Assembly (NCBI GenBank): GCA_023261595.1
Contig: JAHFOQ010000003.1
Span: 1 to 51,885, forward strand
From: a bacterium
Lineage (GTDB): Bacteria; Patescibacteriota; Saccharimonadia; CAILAD01; BJGX01
Direction: 5' to 3'
DNA: 51,885 bases
The notes under the pieces are model-generated. The model searched no databases. It had not been told where the DNA came from and worked only from the letters and a program-made list of their open reading frames with translations. This document shows, piece after piece, positions 28,849 through 37,107 of this stretch (within the stretch, counting starts at the first letter, position 1; each line of letters opens with the position of its first letter). The position numbers were made by a program, and so were the translations under genes.

Positions 28849-29067
28849 TTAGCGGACAACAAGTAGACCAACTAGACTTGCAACAAAACCAGTCGCTAGC
28901 GCTACTGTAAGATAAAATAATACGCGTTCAGCTCCGCGTTTTGTTCGGTAAAACCCACTGTCTCCGCCAAAAGCACTGCCCAAACCAGAACCTTGGTTTT
29001 GCAAAAGAATAACAATAATTAGCAGTGTGCTAGTTATGATTGTGGTTATGATTAATGCTGATCTCAT
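28849..29067 (-). CDS. secG: Preprotein translocase subunit SecG
   Basis: 72 aa; LLIIVILLQNQGSGLGSAFGGDSGFYRTKRGAERVLFYLT. Confidence 0.92.
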   Translation of the reverse strand: MRSALIITTIITSTLLIIVILLQNQGSGLGSAFGGDSGFYRTKRGAERVLFYLTVALATGFVASLVGLLVVR

Positions 29068-29423
29068 ACTTGTTCCTCTTTTAAAATAAATAAATCAATG
29101 CAATAGTTAGCGAGCCAAACGATTATTACTGCTCCAATTGCTGCCCATATGCTGTGTAGCTGAAAGGGTGGATAAATTTTGGTGGTAATCCATAACATTA
29201 GAGCGTTTACAATTAATGTAAATATTCCAAGTGTCAGTACAATTGCAGGAAGACTGATTATAACAACTAATGGCCTAATAAGAGCATTTACTACGCCGAA
29301 AATTAGACTGGCGATTAAGAGAATAATCAATCGATTCTGATAATCGACCCCAGGAATAAGTAGGCTTGCTAAAAATAGACCTACGCCATTTCCAATCCAG
29401 CTCCATATAAATCGTTTTAACAC
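29064..29423 (-). CDS. Phage holin family 4 / YvlD-like membrane protein
   Basis: 119 aa; FIWSWIGNGVGLFLASLLIPGV...LIASLIFGVVNALIRPLVVIISLPAIVLTLGIFTLIVNALMLWIT; GTG start. Confidence 0.85.
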   Translation of the reverse strand: MLKRFIWSWIGNGVGLFLASLLIPGVDYQNRLIILLIASLIFGVVNALIRPLVVIISLPAIVLTLGIFTLIVNALMLWITTKIYPPFQLHSIWAAIGAVIIVWLANYCIDLFILKEEQV

Positions 29424-29483
29424 TTCGTTATTTTACCATAACAGACGGGTTTTTCCGAGAGTTTTGCATAAGTTTTCTCGAGT

Positions 29484-30944
29484 CTACTCGGGTGTAGTAT
29501 GTTTTGTTTGCTCGAGAATCTTTGCAGTTAATTTCGGTCCAATAAAGTCTGAAATATCTTTTTCTGTAGCATCCATTACCGCACGTGCACTACCAAAATG
29601 TCGAATAAGTTTCTTCCTAGTAATTGGACCAATCCCTGCAATGTCTTCAAGTGCTGAGCTGCTGGTGCGCTTTTTTCGGACAAGGGTGTGATAACTCACT
29701 GCAAAACGATGAGCTTCATCGCGAATTCTCTGTAATAAATGAAGTAGAGGTGTACCTGGATCAAAATTTGTGAGAAAGAACTCTCCCTCCCTCCTACTTT
29801 TCGAACTAGCATTTTCTTTTGCATCATCAATATGCTGTACGATTGTTTCGTAACGCTTCGCAAGGCCAACAACTGGTACGGTAATACCATCATGAGCCAA
29901 TTGCTGACGAGCAGCACTGAGCTGTCCTTTTCCGCCATCTACAATAATTAAATCGGGTTTACCCCATTTGTTATTACGCGACGAGAATCTTCGTTGTAAT
30001 GTCTCGGCCATCATTGCAAAGTCATTAGGCCCTTTGGTACGCATTTTAAAGTGACGATACTCCTTATTGTCTGGGACACCGTCAGTAAACACTATCATAC
30101 TACTTACTGCGTCTCCACCAGCAAAATTTGAGATATCATAACATTCGATTCTACGAGGAGTTTTACGTAATCCGAGCAACTGGGCTAATTCAATTAATGC
30201 ACTATCCAGCGTAAGATCGAATGTTTCTTCTCGACCAAATACGATTTTTGTATGTAATGACTTTATCGCTAAATATTGGTTACGAACACCTGCAGCGGTT
30301 TCATAGTCTTTCGTTTTAGCCAAACGTTTCATCTCTTTTTCTAATTCTTTTAAAAGAGTGTCTGTCTTACCTTCAAAGATCAACATTAATCGTTTAATAC
30401 CTCGTCGATATTCTTCTTGGCTCATATCTGGCAAGGGTGCTACCCCAATTTGGTATTCAAGTTTTGATAACTTAGTTTGCTTCGGTTTTGTATAGTATGG
30501 AAAAATCTTTCGCATGTAGCGCAAAGCTTGTTTTACTTGATATCCAGAAACAAAAGGGCCAAAATATTTACTTTTATCTCCGACTGGTCTTCGTACTAAC
30601 GTGATGTAGGGATATTCTTCTTGCAAAGCAACTTTTATATAAATAAAGTTTTTATCATCGCGAAGCTCGATATTGTAGAGTGGTTTATGCCTTTTAATAA
30701 ACTCAGCCTCTAAAAAAAGTGCTTCAATTTCGGAATCTGTTTCTATCCAGTCAACAACAGCGATATTGCTAACAAGTATAGGAGTTTTTACATCTCGATG
30801 TTTCTTCTGAAAATAACTATTAACCCTACGTTTCAGAATAGATGCTTTACCGATGTAGATTATCTTTCCTGTTGCATCTCGAAAGAAATATACTCCGGGT
30901 TTTGCAGGAAGTTGTTTTAATTTTTCTTGTAGGGATGTCTTCAT
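29484..30944 (-). CDS. uvrC: UvrABC system protein C (short form, 486 aa)
   Basis: GIY-YIG (KPGVYFFRDATGKIIYIGKASILKRRVNSYF), UVR motif, UvrC RNaseH-like (IECYDISNFAGGDAVSSMIVFTDG), terminal HhH (IAGIGPITRKKLIRHFGS). Confidence 0.96.
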   Translation of the reverse strand: MKTSLQEKLKQLPAKPGVYFFRDATGKIIYIGKASILKRRVNSYFQKKHRDVKTPILVSNIAVVDWIETDSEIEALFLEAEFIKRHKPLYNIELRDDKNFIYIKVALQEEYPYITLVRRPVGDKSKYFGPFVSGYQVKQALRYMRKIFPYYTKPKQTKLSKLEYQIGVAPLPDMSQEEYRRGIKRLMLIFEGKTDTLLKELEKEMKRLAKTKDYETAAGVRNQYLAIKSLHTKIVFGREETFDLTLDSALIELAQLLGLRKTPRRIECYDISNFAGGDAVSSMIVFTDGVPDNKEYRHFKMRTKGPNDFAMMAETLQRRFSSRNNKWGKPDLIIVDGGKGQLSAARQQLAHDGITVPVVGLAKRYETIVQHIDDAKENASSKSRREGEFFLTNFDPGTPLLHLLQRIRDEAHRFAVSYHTLVRKKRTSSSALEDIAGIGPITRKKLIRHFGSARAVMDATEKDISDFIGPKLTAKILEQTKHTTPE

Positions 30945-30967
30945 CCCCTTATTATAGCCTTATTACA

Positions 30968-32074
30968 CTATTTTTTTGGAGGTTTTGGTTGTTTCTTATG
31001 AGTAGATTTAGGCTGTGTTTTCTTTACAGGGTGTGGCGCTTGAGCAGATGAACTATGAGTCTGTGTTGAATTATCTACAGAATTTTGGTTTGTTTTTTGC
31101 GCGAGTTTAATAATATGTTGGTTGTATCGTCTAATTAACCATCGAATAATGAAGAACAAAATTACAATGATAAGCAGTACAAGTAAGATAAGTTTATATG
31201 GAATTACCCAGAAAGTAGTTACTGTTTCGAGTGGAGTTGAGTTAACACCATACGTCAGTTTCATTTTGGCAGTATAACGCCCAAACATCCACTTAGAATT
31301 AAGTGTTTCTTGGAATCGACGAATACTTTGTGGCAAGATACTGCGCGGAGGATCCTGTGGATTAGCTGGATCACCATTAACTCGTAATGTACCAGCGTTA
31401 CGCCCAAGCATATCAGTTACTTCAATAGTGCCAGTTGGTTTAACATGAATGTTCCCATCGTTTCGAAGACGCTCTACAAAACTAATTGGACCAGTTTCAA
31501 AAAATGATGATTTTGCAAAGCTTGGAGTCGCACTATAATATTCCACTACATTCACTTTTTCTTCAACTGCTCCGCCAATACGCATTAAAACAAGAGAACC
31601 AATACTTGCAGAAATTGCTACACCGGTTTCTTGTATCTCTGGAGCCTGGCCAGTAAATCGAAATACTGCATAGTGTCCACCTGGCTCGGCATCGGCAGGT
31701 ACATTTACTTGGAATTGAACGAGTTTACTTTCTTTACTACCTAATACAAAAGGTGGTGGTGCCACTACCCAACTATGTAATGTGTAGCTCGTTTCTTGGG
31801 TATAATCAAAGATAATGTTTGGTTCACCCGTTTCATTCTTTGAACCAAAGTCATTAATCTGACTTTTAATAAGTAGATCACCGCTAGATATATTCGTAAG
31901 TTTTATAGTTGCTATGGCAGTTTTACCAGGTTCACCTTGAAGCTCCAGGACCGGAGGAGAAATAGAAAGAGCCTGACCATTTTCTGCCTTGGCAGGAACA
32001 GGTACACTTAACTGAGCCAGTAGCACGACTAGCATTCCTAGAGAGAAAATAGTTCTGATAAGTCGTGTTCGCAT
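30968..32074 (-). CDS. Secreted/membrane DUF916 (WxL-interacting protein)-like protein
   Basis: Signal peptide; SISPPVLELQGEPGKTAIATIKLTNISSGDLLIKSQINDFGSKNETGEP...FQVNVPADAEPGGHYAVFRFT; C-terminal TM and basic, proline-rich tail. Confidence 0.75.
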   Translation of the reverse strand: MRTRLIRTIFSLGMLVVLLAQLSVPVPAKAENGQALSISPPVLELQGEPGKTAIATIKLTNISSGDLLIKSQINDFGSKNETGEPNIIFDYTQETSYTLHSWVVAPPPFVLGSKESKLVQFQVNVPADAEPGGHYAVFRFTGQAPEIQETGVAISASIGSLVLMRIGGAVEEKVNVVEYYSATPSFAKSSFFETGPISFVERLRNDGNIHVKPTGTIEVTDMLGRNAGTLRVNGDPANPQDPPRSILPQSIRRFQETLNSKWMFGRYTAKMKLTYGVNSTPLETVTTFWVIPYKLILLVLLIIVILFFIIRWLIRRYNQHIIKLAQKTNQNSVDNSTQTHSSSAQAPHPVKKTQPKSTHKKQPKPPKK

Positions 32075-32124
32075 ATAGGTATTATATCTAACTTATTATA
32101 GTTTGTGAATTATATTACAGAATT

Positions 32125-33213
32125 CTAGAATGTTGCGGTACATACATAGGTTAATACTGTAGTGTAAGTACCCGGTGCTTGGGTTCCAGAAACATTAGCC
32201 AAGTAAGACACGGTAAAGAGTCTAAAGCCATCGGCTGAACCTTGCGAGACGGCATTGGTTGCAGCACCTGCTGTAAATGAATACTGGTTCGTAGTATTTA
32301 ACGCAGTGACCGGGTTAGCACTACCCGCCCCTGCTGGGTTGGCACCGAATGAGCTTGGTACGGTGTTGGCAACCATATTCATACCAAATTGCGAGGTACC
32401 CTGAGTAGGCGAGGTTGCTGCCGCACCAATAGAAGCTATCGTGTTACCACCAGAAGTCGGCAAGATACCATTGTAGGTAATAACATAGCCAGTTGAGGCG
32501 TTCGTAGTAACTCCAATTTGAGAGGTACCAGTACCAGATGTACTTGGAGTAAGGGTGCCAAGCGATACACTCGAACCCGTAGCACTTGCACAACTCGAAC
32601 TGGTAATACCTGATGTACCAGTACAGAAAGTGAGCGATTCATCGACCGAAGCAGTAACGGTAATTGCATTAGCGGTAGAAACTGCAATAACGCCTGTATC
32701 AAGAGCATTTGTCCAAGCAGTATCAGAATAGGTGGTCATACGAAGATAAAAAGTGGTATTCGTAGTCGAAGGGTTGGTTACAGCCGTCCAGGGTACTGAT
32801 ACAACTCCAGATGGAGCTACCGCATTAGTCTGAGTAATACGTAATTTGCCAGCTGTAGCAGTATTGTTCGTCCAGCCAGTGTTGGTACCTAAACCAGTTG
32901 TAACACCAGTTGTAGACGAGCCAACACTCGTAAAACCAGCGGGGGTAGAACAAGCACCAGAGGCAGTTGTACAAGCGACGAGTTCAAGTGACTGAACAGC
33001 AGTAGCAGTTGGTAATGCGGCAGTACTGAGAGTATATGTAGTAGACGCGGAGGCAGCAGAACTACCGAGCGTTACTTTACGACTGGTAATTTGAGCGGCT
33101 TGTGTAGTTCCGCTTAAGGCAAATGGCATTATTATTGTTGTAACGGCAAAAACAACAGCTATTACAGACCGGGCGCGTTCCTCTATTTTATTCAACATAC
33201 TTTTATTATTCAC
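32125..33213 (-). CDS. Secreted surface protein, tandem paralogue A
   Basis: Signal peptide, Ser/Thr/Ala/Gly-rich; very similar to 33315-34409. GTG start with SD TAAGGAG. Confidence 0.85.
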   Translation of the reverse strand: MNNKSMLNKIEERARSVIAVVFAVTTIIMPFALSGTTQAAQITSRKVTLGSSAASASTTYTLSTAALPTATAVQSLELVACTTASGACSTPAGFTSVGSSTTGVTTGLGTNTGWTNNTATAGKLRITQTNAVAPSGVVSVPWTAVTNPSTTNTTFYLRMTTYSDTAWTNALDTGVIAVSTANAITVTASVDESLTFCTGTSGITSSSCASATGSSVSLGTLTPSTSGTGTSQIGVTTNASTGYVITYNGILPTSGGNTIASIGAAATSPTQGTSQFGMNMVANTVPSSFGANPAGAGSANPVTALNTTNQYSFTAGAATNAVSQGSADGFRLFTVSYLANVSGTQAPGTYTTVLTYVCTATF

Positions 33214-33314
33214 TTCTTACTCCTTAATTATACTGCTCTTAGTTTTTGTAGTTTTTAATAATCTTTCTAAATGTAGCATAAGCATTTTAATAAAGTCAAT
33301 TTTCGTAAGTTATT

Positions 33315-34409
33315 TTAAAATGTTGCTGTACATACATAGGTAATAGTGGTGCTATAGCTACCCGGTGCTTGGGTTCCAGAAATATTCGCTAAATAAGAGA
33401 CGGTGAAGAGACGGAAGCCATCGGCTGATCCTTGCGAGACTGCATTCGTTGCAGCACCTGCTGTATATGAATACTGGTTAGTGCTGTTTAATGCAGTAAC
33501 TGGGTTAGCACTACCCGCGCCTGCTGGGTTGGCACCGAAGGTGGTAGGTACGGTATTGGCCTTCATATTCATACCGAATTGTGAGGTTCCTTGGGTGGGT
33601 GTAGTAGCCGAAGCTCCGATTGATGCAATCGTATTACCCCCAGAAGTTGGCAAGATACCATTATAAGTAATAACATAACCAGTTGCGGCATTCGTGGTAA
33701 CACCAATTTGAGAAGTACCAGTACCTGATGTTGCTGTTGTAAGTGTGCCGAGTGCTACGCTCGAACCTGTGGCACCAGCACAACTCGAACTGGTAATACC
33801 AGAGGTCCCAGTACAGAAAGTTAAAAGTTCATCGACTGAAGCAGTAACGGTAATTGCATTGGCTGTAGAGACGGCAATGGTACCGGTATCTAATGGTGTG
33901 GTCCAGGCAGCATCAGAATACGTTGTCATTCTAAGATAAAATGTTGTATTCGTTGCAGTTGGATTTGTCACCCCACCCCAGCTAATTGCTACTGCTCCAG
34001 AAGGAGTGGTTGCATTGGCGGCATTCAGTATTCTTAAACTACCTGCAGTAGCAGTGTTAACCGTCCAGCCAGAACCCGCTCCAACACCAGAAGGTTGAGC
34101 AACCAGAGTCGAAGAAGAGTTAACAAACCCCGACGGTGTAGAACAAGCGCCCGAGGCAGTTGTACAAGCAGTAAGACTCACAGACTTTATAGCTGTGCCT
34201 GTTGTTGGGAGAGCTGCGGTTACAAGATCGTACTGTACACTCGCAGCAGCTCCAGCAGAATTAGAAAGAGTAACTTTACGGCCGGTAATTTGAGCGGCTT
34301 GCGCCATATTAGCCCAAGCAAACGGTGAAATAATTGCCGTCAATACAAAAAATATCAACAATAGTATAGATGATCTTTGTTGCCGTACTGCATGATTATG
34401 AGTAAACAT
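33315..34409 (-). CDS. Secreted surface protein, tandem paralogue B
   Basis: Signal peptide, same architecture as paralogue A (VTASVDELLTFCTGTSGITSSSCAGATGSSVALGTLT...YVITYNGILPTSGGNTIASIG...YVCTATF). Upstream TTG at 34418 also possible. Confidence 0.85.
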   Translation of the reverse strand: MFTHNHAVRQQRSSILLLIFFVLTAIISPFAWANMAQAAQITGRKVTLSNSAGAAASVQYDLVTAALPTTGTAIKSVSLTACTTASGACSTPSGFVNSSSTLVAQPSGVGAGSGWTVNTATAGSLRILNAANATTPSGAVAISWGGVTNPTATNTTFYLRMTTYSDAAWTTPLDTGTIAVSTANAITVTASVDELLTFCTGTSGITSSSCAGATGSSVALGTLTTATSGTGTSQIGVTTNAATGYVITYNGILPTSGGNTIASIGASATTPTQGTSQFGMNMKANTVPTTFGANPAGAGSANPVTALNSTNQYSYTAGAATNAVSQGSADGFRLFTVSYLANISGTQAPGSYSTTITYVCTATF

Positions 34410-34509
34410 GGTCTTCAAATTAGTAACTTTCTTTTCATATTTAAACTTTTAATTATTAAAAGAATTAGGTTATAAAACTATAATACCATAACAATTATTA
34501 TTTATGTTA

Positions 34510-35256
34510 TTAATATGTGCCAACGACAATGAATGTCTGGCTTCCACTATAACTACCACCAGGAGTCGCAATGGCGATATTTGCTATGTAAGAAATAGTA
34601 AAATCTGTTCGTCCTGAGGTTTTAGTAGCATTAGCAATCGTGTTACCCGAAACATATTTGTATTGATTCGTAGTATTGTAGCCAGTTGCAGCAGTACCAT
34701 AGCTGAATGAACTACTTGGTACCTGTACGGGTGCAGCGCCAAATGTGGTTGGTGAAGTATTAGCGGCTAAATTTATACCGAATTGTTCCGTTCCAGCCGC
34801 AGATGCTGTTGGTGAAGATAGAGCGGTCAGATTATGAGCACCATTATTAGGGCTATTCCCAATAACCTGAACAATATATCCATAGCTTGTGTAATTTAAG
34901 ACGCTAAAAGTAGCTGTACCTGTAGCTGTCGAACCAGTTGTAAGAGTTCCAAGTGATACACTCGAGGTATTAACAATAAATGATAAGTTGGGATCGTTCG
35001 TCGTTGTATATCCAGATTGGGTTTGATATGCCGTGCCGGCTGCATCACCTACTCCTACCGCCCCTATACTATCTTGTGACTGATAGCTTGCCGAGGACGA
35101 ATCGATAACTCCTCCTGCACCAAAAAAATCTTCTTGTATTTGAAAGCTCGACGAACTTGCAGCCATTAAGGCCAGTGGTTGCATACCATACACTACTACC
35201 GAGAAAACGAATACCACTACAATACGCAAGATTTTAGTAAATATATTTATAGACAT
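34510..35256 (-). CDS. Secreted surface protein, distant relative of the tandem paralogues
   Basis: Signal peptide; SSVSLGTLTTGSTATGTATFSVLNYTSYGYIVQVIGNSPN...FGINLAANTSPTTFGA...FTISYIANIAIATPGGSYSGSQTFIVVGTY. ATG at 35274 also possible. Confidence 0.8.
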   Translation of the reverse strand: MSINIFTKILRIVVVFVFSVVVYGMQPLALMAASSSSFQIQEDFFGAGGVIDSSSASYQSQDSIGAVGVGDAAGTAYQTQSGYTTTNDPNLSFIVNTSSVSLGTLTTGSTATGTATFSVLNYTSYGYIVQVIGNSPNNGAHNLTALSSPTASAAGTEQFGINLAANTSPTTFGAAPVQVPSSSFSYGTAATGYNTTNQYKYVSGNTIANATKTSGRTDFTISYIANIAIATPGGSYSGSQTFIVVGTY

Positions 35257-35303
35257 CCCATCATTATAATTCATTGCTACTGCTTATGCTATAATCATCA
35301 TAA

Positions 35304-36221
35304 ATGAACAAATCGATACGCCACTCGATTCAAACGTTATTTGTTTTCCTGCTTGTTGGATTATGTGTTCTTCCCTACACATCATATGCAGCTATTCAAA
35401 CTCAGTCGGGCTCAGTAAGTATAAATAGTATTGTTCCAGGCCCACCTCCTTCTACCCCTCCAACTATTGATACACCTACACAAGGGCAAAACTTTGATAC
35501 AAAAAATATATCTGTTGGTGGTGGATGCATTTCTAGTTTACTTGTAAAAGTATTTGATAATAATGTATTTGCCGGTTCAACATTATGTCAAAATGACGGT
35601 ACTTGGAGCTTGCTCGTCGACCTTAATATTGGACGGAATGACTTAATTGCTCGACAATATGACACGCTAAATCAATCGAGCCCTGATTCTGACACGGTAA
35701 CTATGTACTATGTTCCTCCTTCAATAGCTCCAGTTATTCCAGGCGATTCCACCACTCCTCAGATTCAGGTAGCAGAGTTCGAGTTAAGAATTAATTACGA
35801 CTACACTGTAGTAGGTATTTTTCCGGGGCAACCATTTCGATTACCTATAAGTTTCTATGGTGGTACTCCTCCTTATGCCGTAAGTATAGACTGGGGAGAT
35901 GGTTCGACAAATCTATATAGTCGAGGAACAGAGAAAGAGTTTATAACTGAACATACTTATAAAGACCCTGGTTATAAAACCGTTACAATTCGGGTTACTG
36001 ATGCGCTTGGTAACACTGCCTATGTTCAGTTTGTTATTGTCGTGAATGGTAAAGTAACTTCTCCGTTTAATCTTTCTTTACTACAGGGTGGAAGAATAGC
36101 GATTGCTTGGCCAGTCATTGCTCTTACCATTGGTTTAGGTACTGGGATGGCTGGAGGTATTTTATTTGAACGTCACTACCTTGTTCGAAAACGATCCAAG
36201 AAAACTAACAGAAAAAAATAG
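35304..36221 (+). CDS. Surface protein with PKD-like domain and C-terminal membrane anchor
   Basis: Signal peptide; PFRLPISFYGGTPPYAVSIDWGDGSTNLYSRGTEKEFITEHTYKDPGYKTVTIRVTDALGNTAYVQFVIVV; C-terminal TM plus KKRSKKTNRKK-like basic tail. Confidence 0.85.
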   Translation: MNKSIRHSIQTLFVFLLVGLCVLPYTSYAAIQTQSGSVSINSIVPGPPPSTPPTIDTPTQGQNFDTKNISVGGGCISSLLVKVFDNNVFAGSTLCQNDGTWSLLVDLNIGRNDLIARQYDTLNQSSPDSDTVTMYYVPPSIAPVIPGDSTTPQIQVAEFELRINYDYTVVGIFPGQPFRLPISFYGGTPPYAVSIDWGDGSTNLYSRGTEKEFITEHTYKDPGYKTVTIRVTDALGNTAYVQFVIVVNGKVTSPFNLSLLQGGRIAIAWPVIALTIGLGTGMAGGILFERHYLVRKRSKKTNRKK

Positions 36222-36279
36222 CAATTATCTATATTTAATATTTCACTATATAATATATCTATAGTAATAGGGGCTCGTA

Positions 36280-36954
36280 TTGGCAAAGACAATTTCAGCA
36301 TGGCAAAAGCTCGAGCGTGTGTTTATTGAGCATAGCAATATTCAAAGATTTCATAAATCTGAAGTAATCGTAACTCAAGGCGAATCAATGAACAATGTGT
36401 ATATGGTTCGTGAAGGACTTGTTCGTAATTATGATATTAACGATGCTGGTCAAGAGAGTACTATTTCTTTCTTAAACCGGTATAATATATTTCCTCTTTC
36501 ATGGTTACAATCAAGTGAAGACCACAAATCATTATTTTATTATGAATCTTTTAGAGATACTACCTGTTATATAGCCAATCACAGCGAAATACTTAAGTAC
36601 GTTTATAATGATAAAGAAATACTCACTTTTTTAACTCAAACAGTAAACCGAGCATATATGAACCATAGTGGAAGAATACTAAACCTTATGCACTCTCGGT
36701 TACATGAAAAGATAGAATATGCGCTATACTATCTAGCGATACGTCTCGGAGAAAAAGAAAACAGTATCTATACTATTCCCTACTCATTCAGTCATGAAGA
36801 CATTGCGAAACTGGTTGGTGCAAGCCGTGAAGCCGTCTCGCTCGAGATTGCACAATTTAAAAAAAGTGGACTTTACACTAAAGTGGACCATTGTATAAAG
36901 GTGGATATCTCTAAATTTGACTATGAAAACTACGCAAAGCAGTTTGAAGTTTAG
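36280..36954 (+). CDS. Crp/Fnr-family transcriptional regulator
   Basis: cNMP-binding fold (FHKSEVIVTQGESMNNVYMVREGLVRNYDIN) and C-terminal HTH (FSHEDIAKLVGASREAVSLEIAQFKKSGL). TTG start with upstream AGGGG. Confidence 0.88.
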   Translation: MAKTISAWQKLERVFIEHSNIQRFHKSEVIVTQGESMNNVYMVREGLVRNYDINDAGQESTISFLNRYNIFPLSWLQSSEDHKSLFYYESFRDTTCYIANHSEILKYVYNDKEILTFLTQTVNRAYMNHSGRILNLMHSRLHEKIEYALYYLAIRLGEKENSIYTIPYSFSHEDIAKLVGASREAVSLEIAQFKKSGLYTKVDHCIKVDISKFDYENYAKQFEV

Positions 36955-37028
36955 ACCCTAACAGATAAGAATAAATATTTTGCGACATAAGCAAAATTAA
37001 TAATTTTCCATGTTTTTATACGTTGTTT

Positions 37029-37044
37029 TGTAATGGTTATTACA
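37029..37044 (+). promoter_or_regulatory. Perfect 16-bp palindrome TGTAAT-N4-ATTACA, candidate Crp/Fnr-type operator
   Basis: TGTAATGGTTATTACA; centre 37036.5, 33.5 nt upstream of the last base of a TATAAT -10 (37065-37070). Confidence 0.75.
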
Positions 37045-37064
37045 GAATTAAACCTCTTATACTG

Positions 37065-37070
37065 TATAAT
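37065..37070 (+). promoter_or_regulatory. -10 box of the giant surface protein gene
   Basis: TATAAT without a recognisable -35 at the normal spacing. Confidence 0.65.
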
Positions 37071-37107
37071 AATAACCACAAGCTTTAAATATATAAGAGG
37101 GTGATTT

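Noticed and set aside
29064-29423. Holin/phage lysis gene
   Set aside because: The phage holin family 4/YvlD-like fold is a common chromosomal membrane protein and is operonic with secG; no phage context.
37052-37105. RNA thermometer/riboswitch formed by CCTCTTATA pairing with TATAAGAGG at the SD of the giant gene
   Set aside because: The upstream arm lies before the predicted TSS (after TATAAT 37065-37070), so it would not be in the transcript unless transcription starts further upstream.
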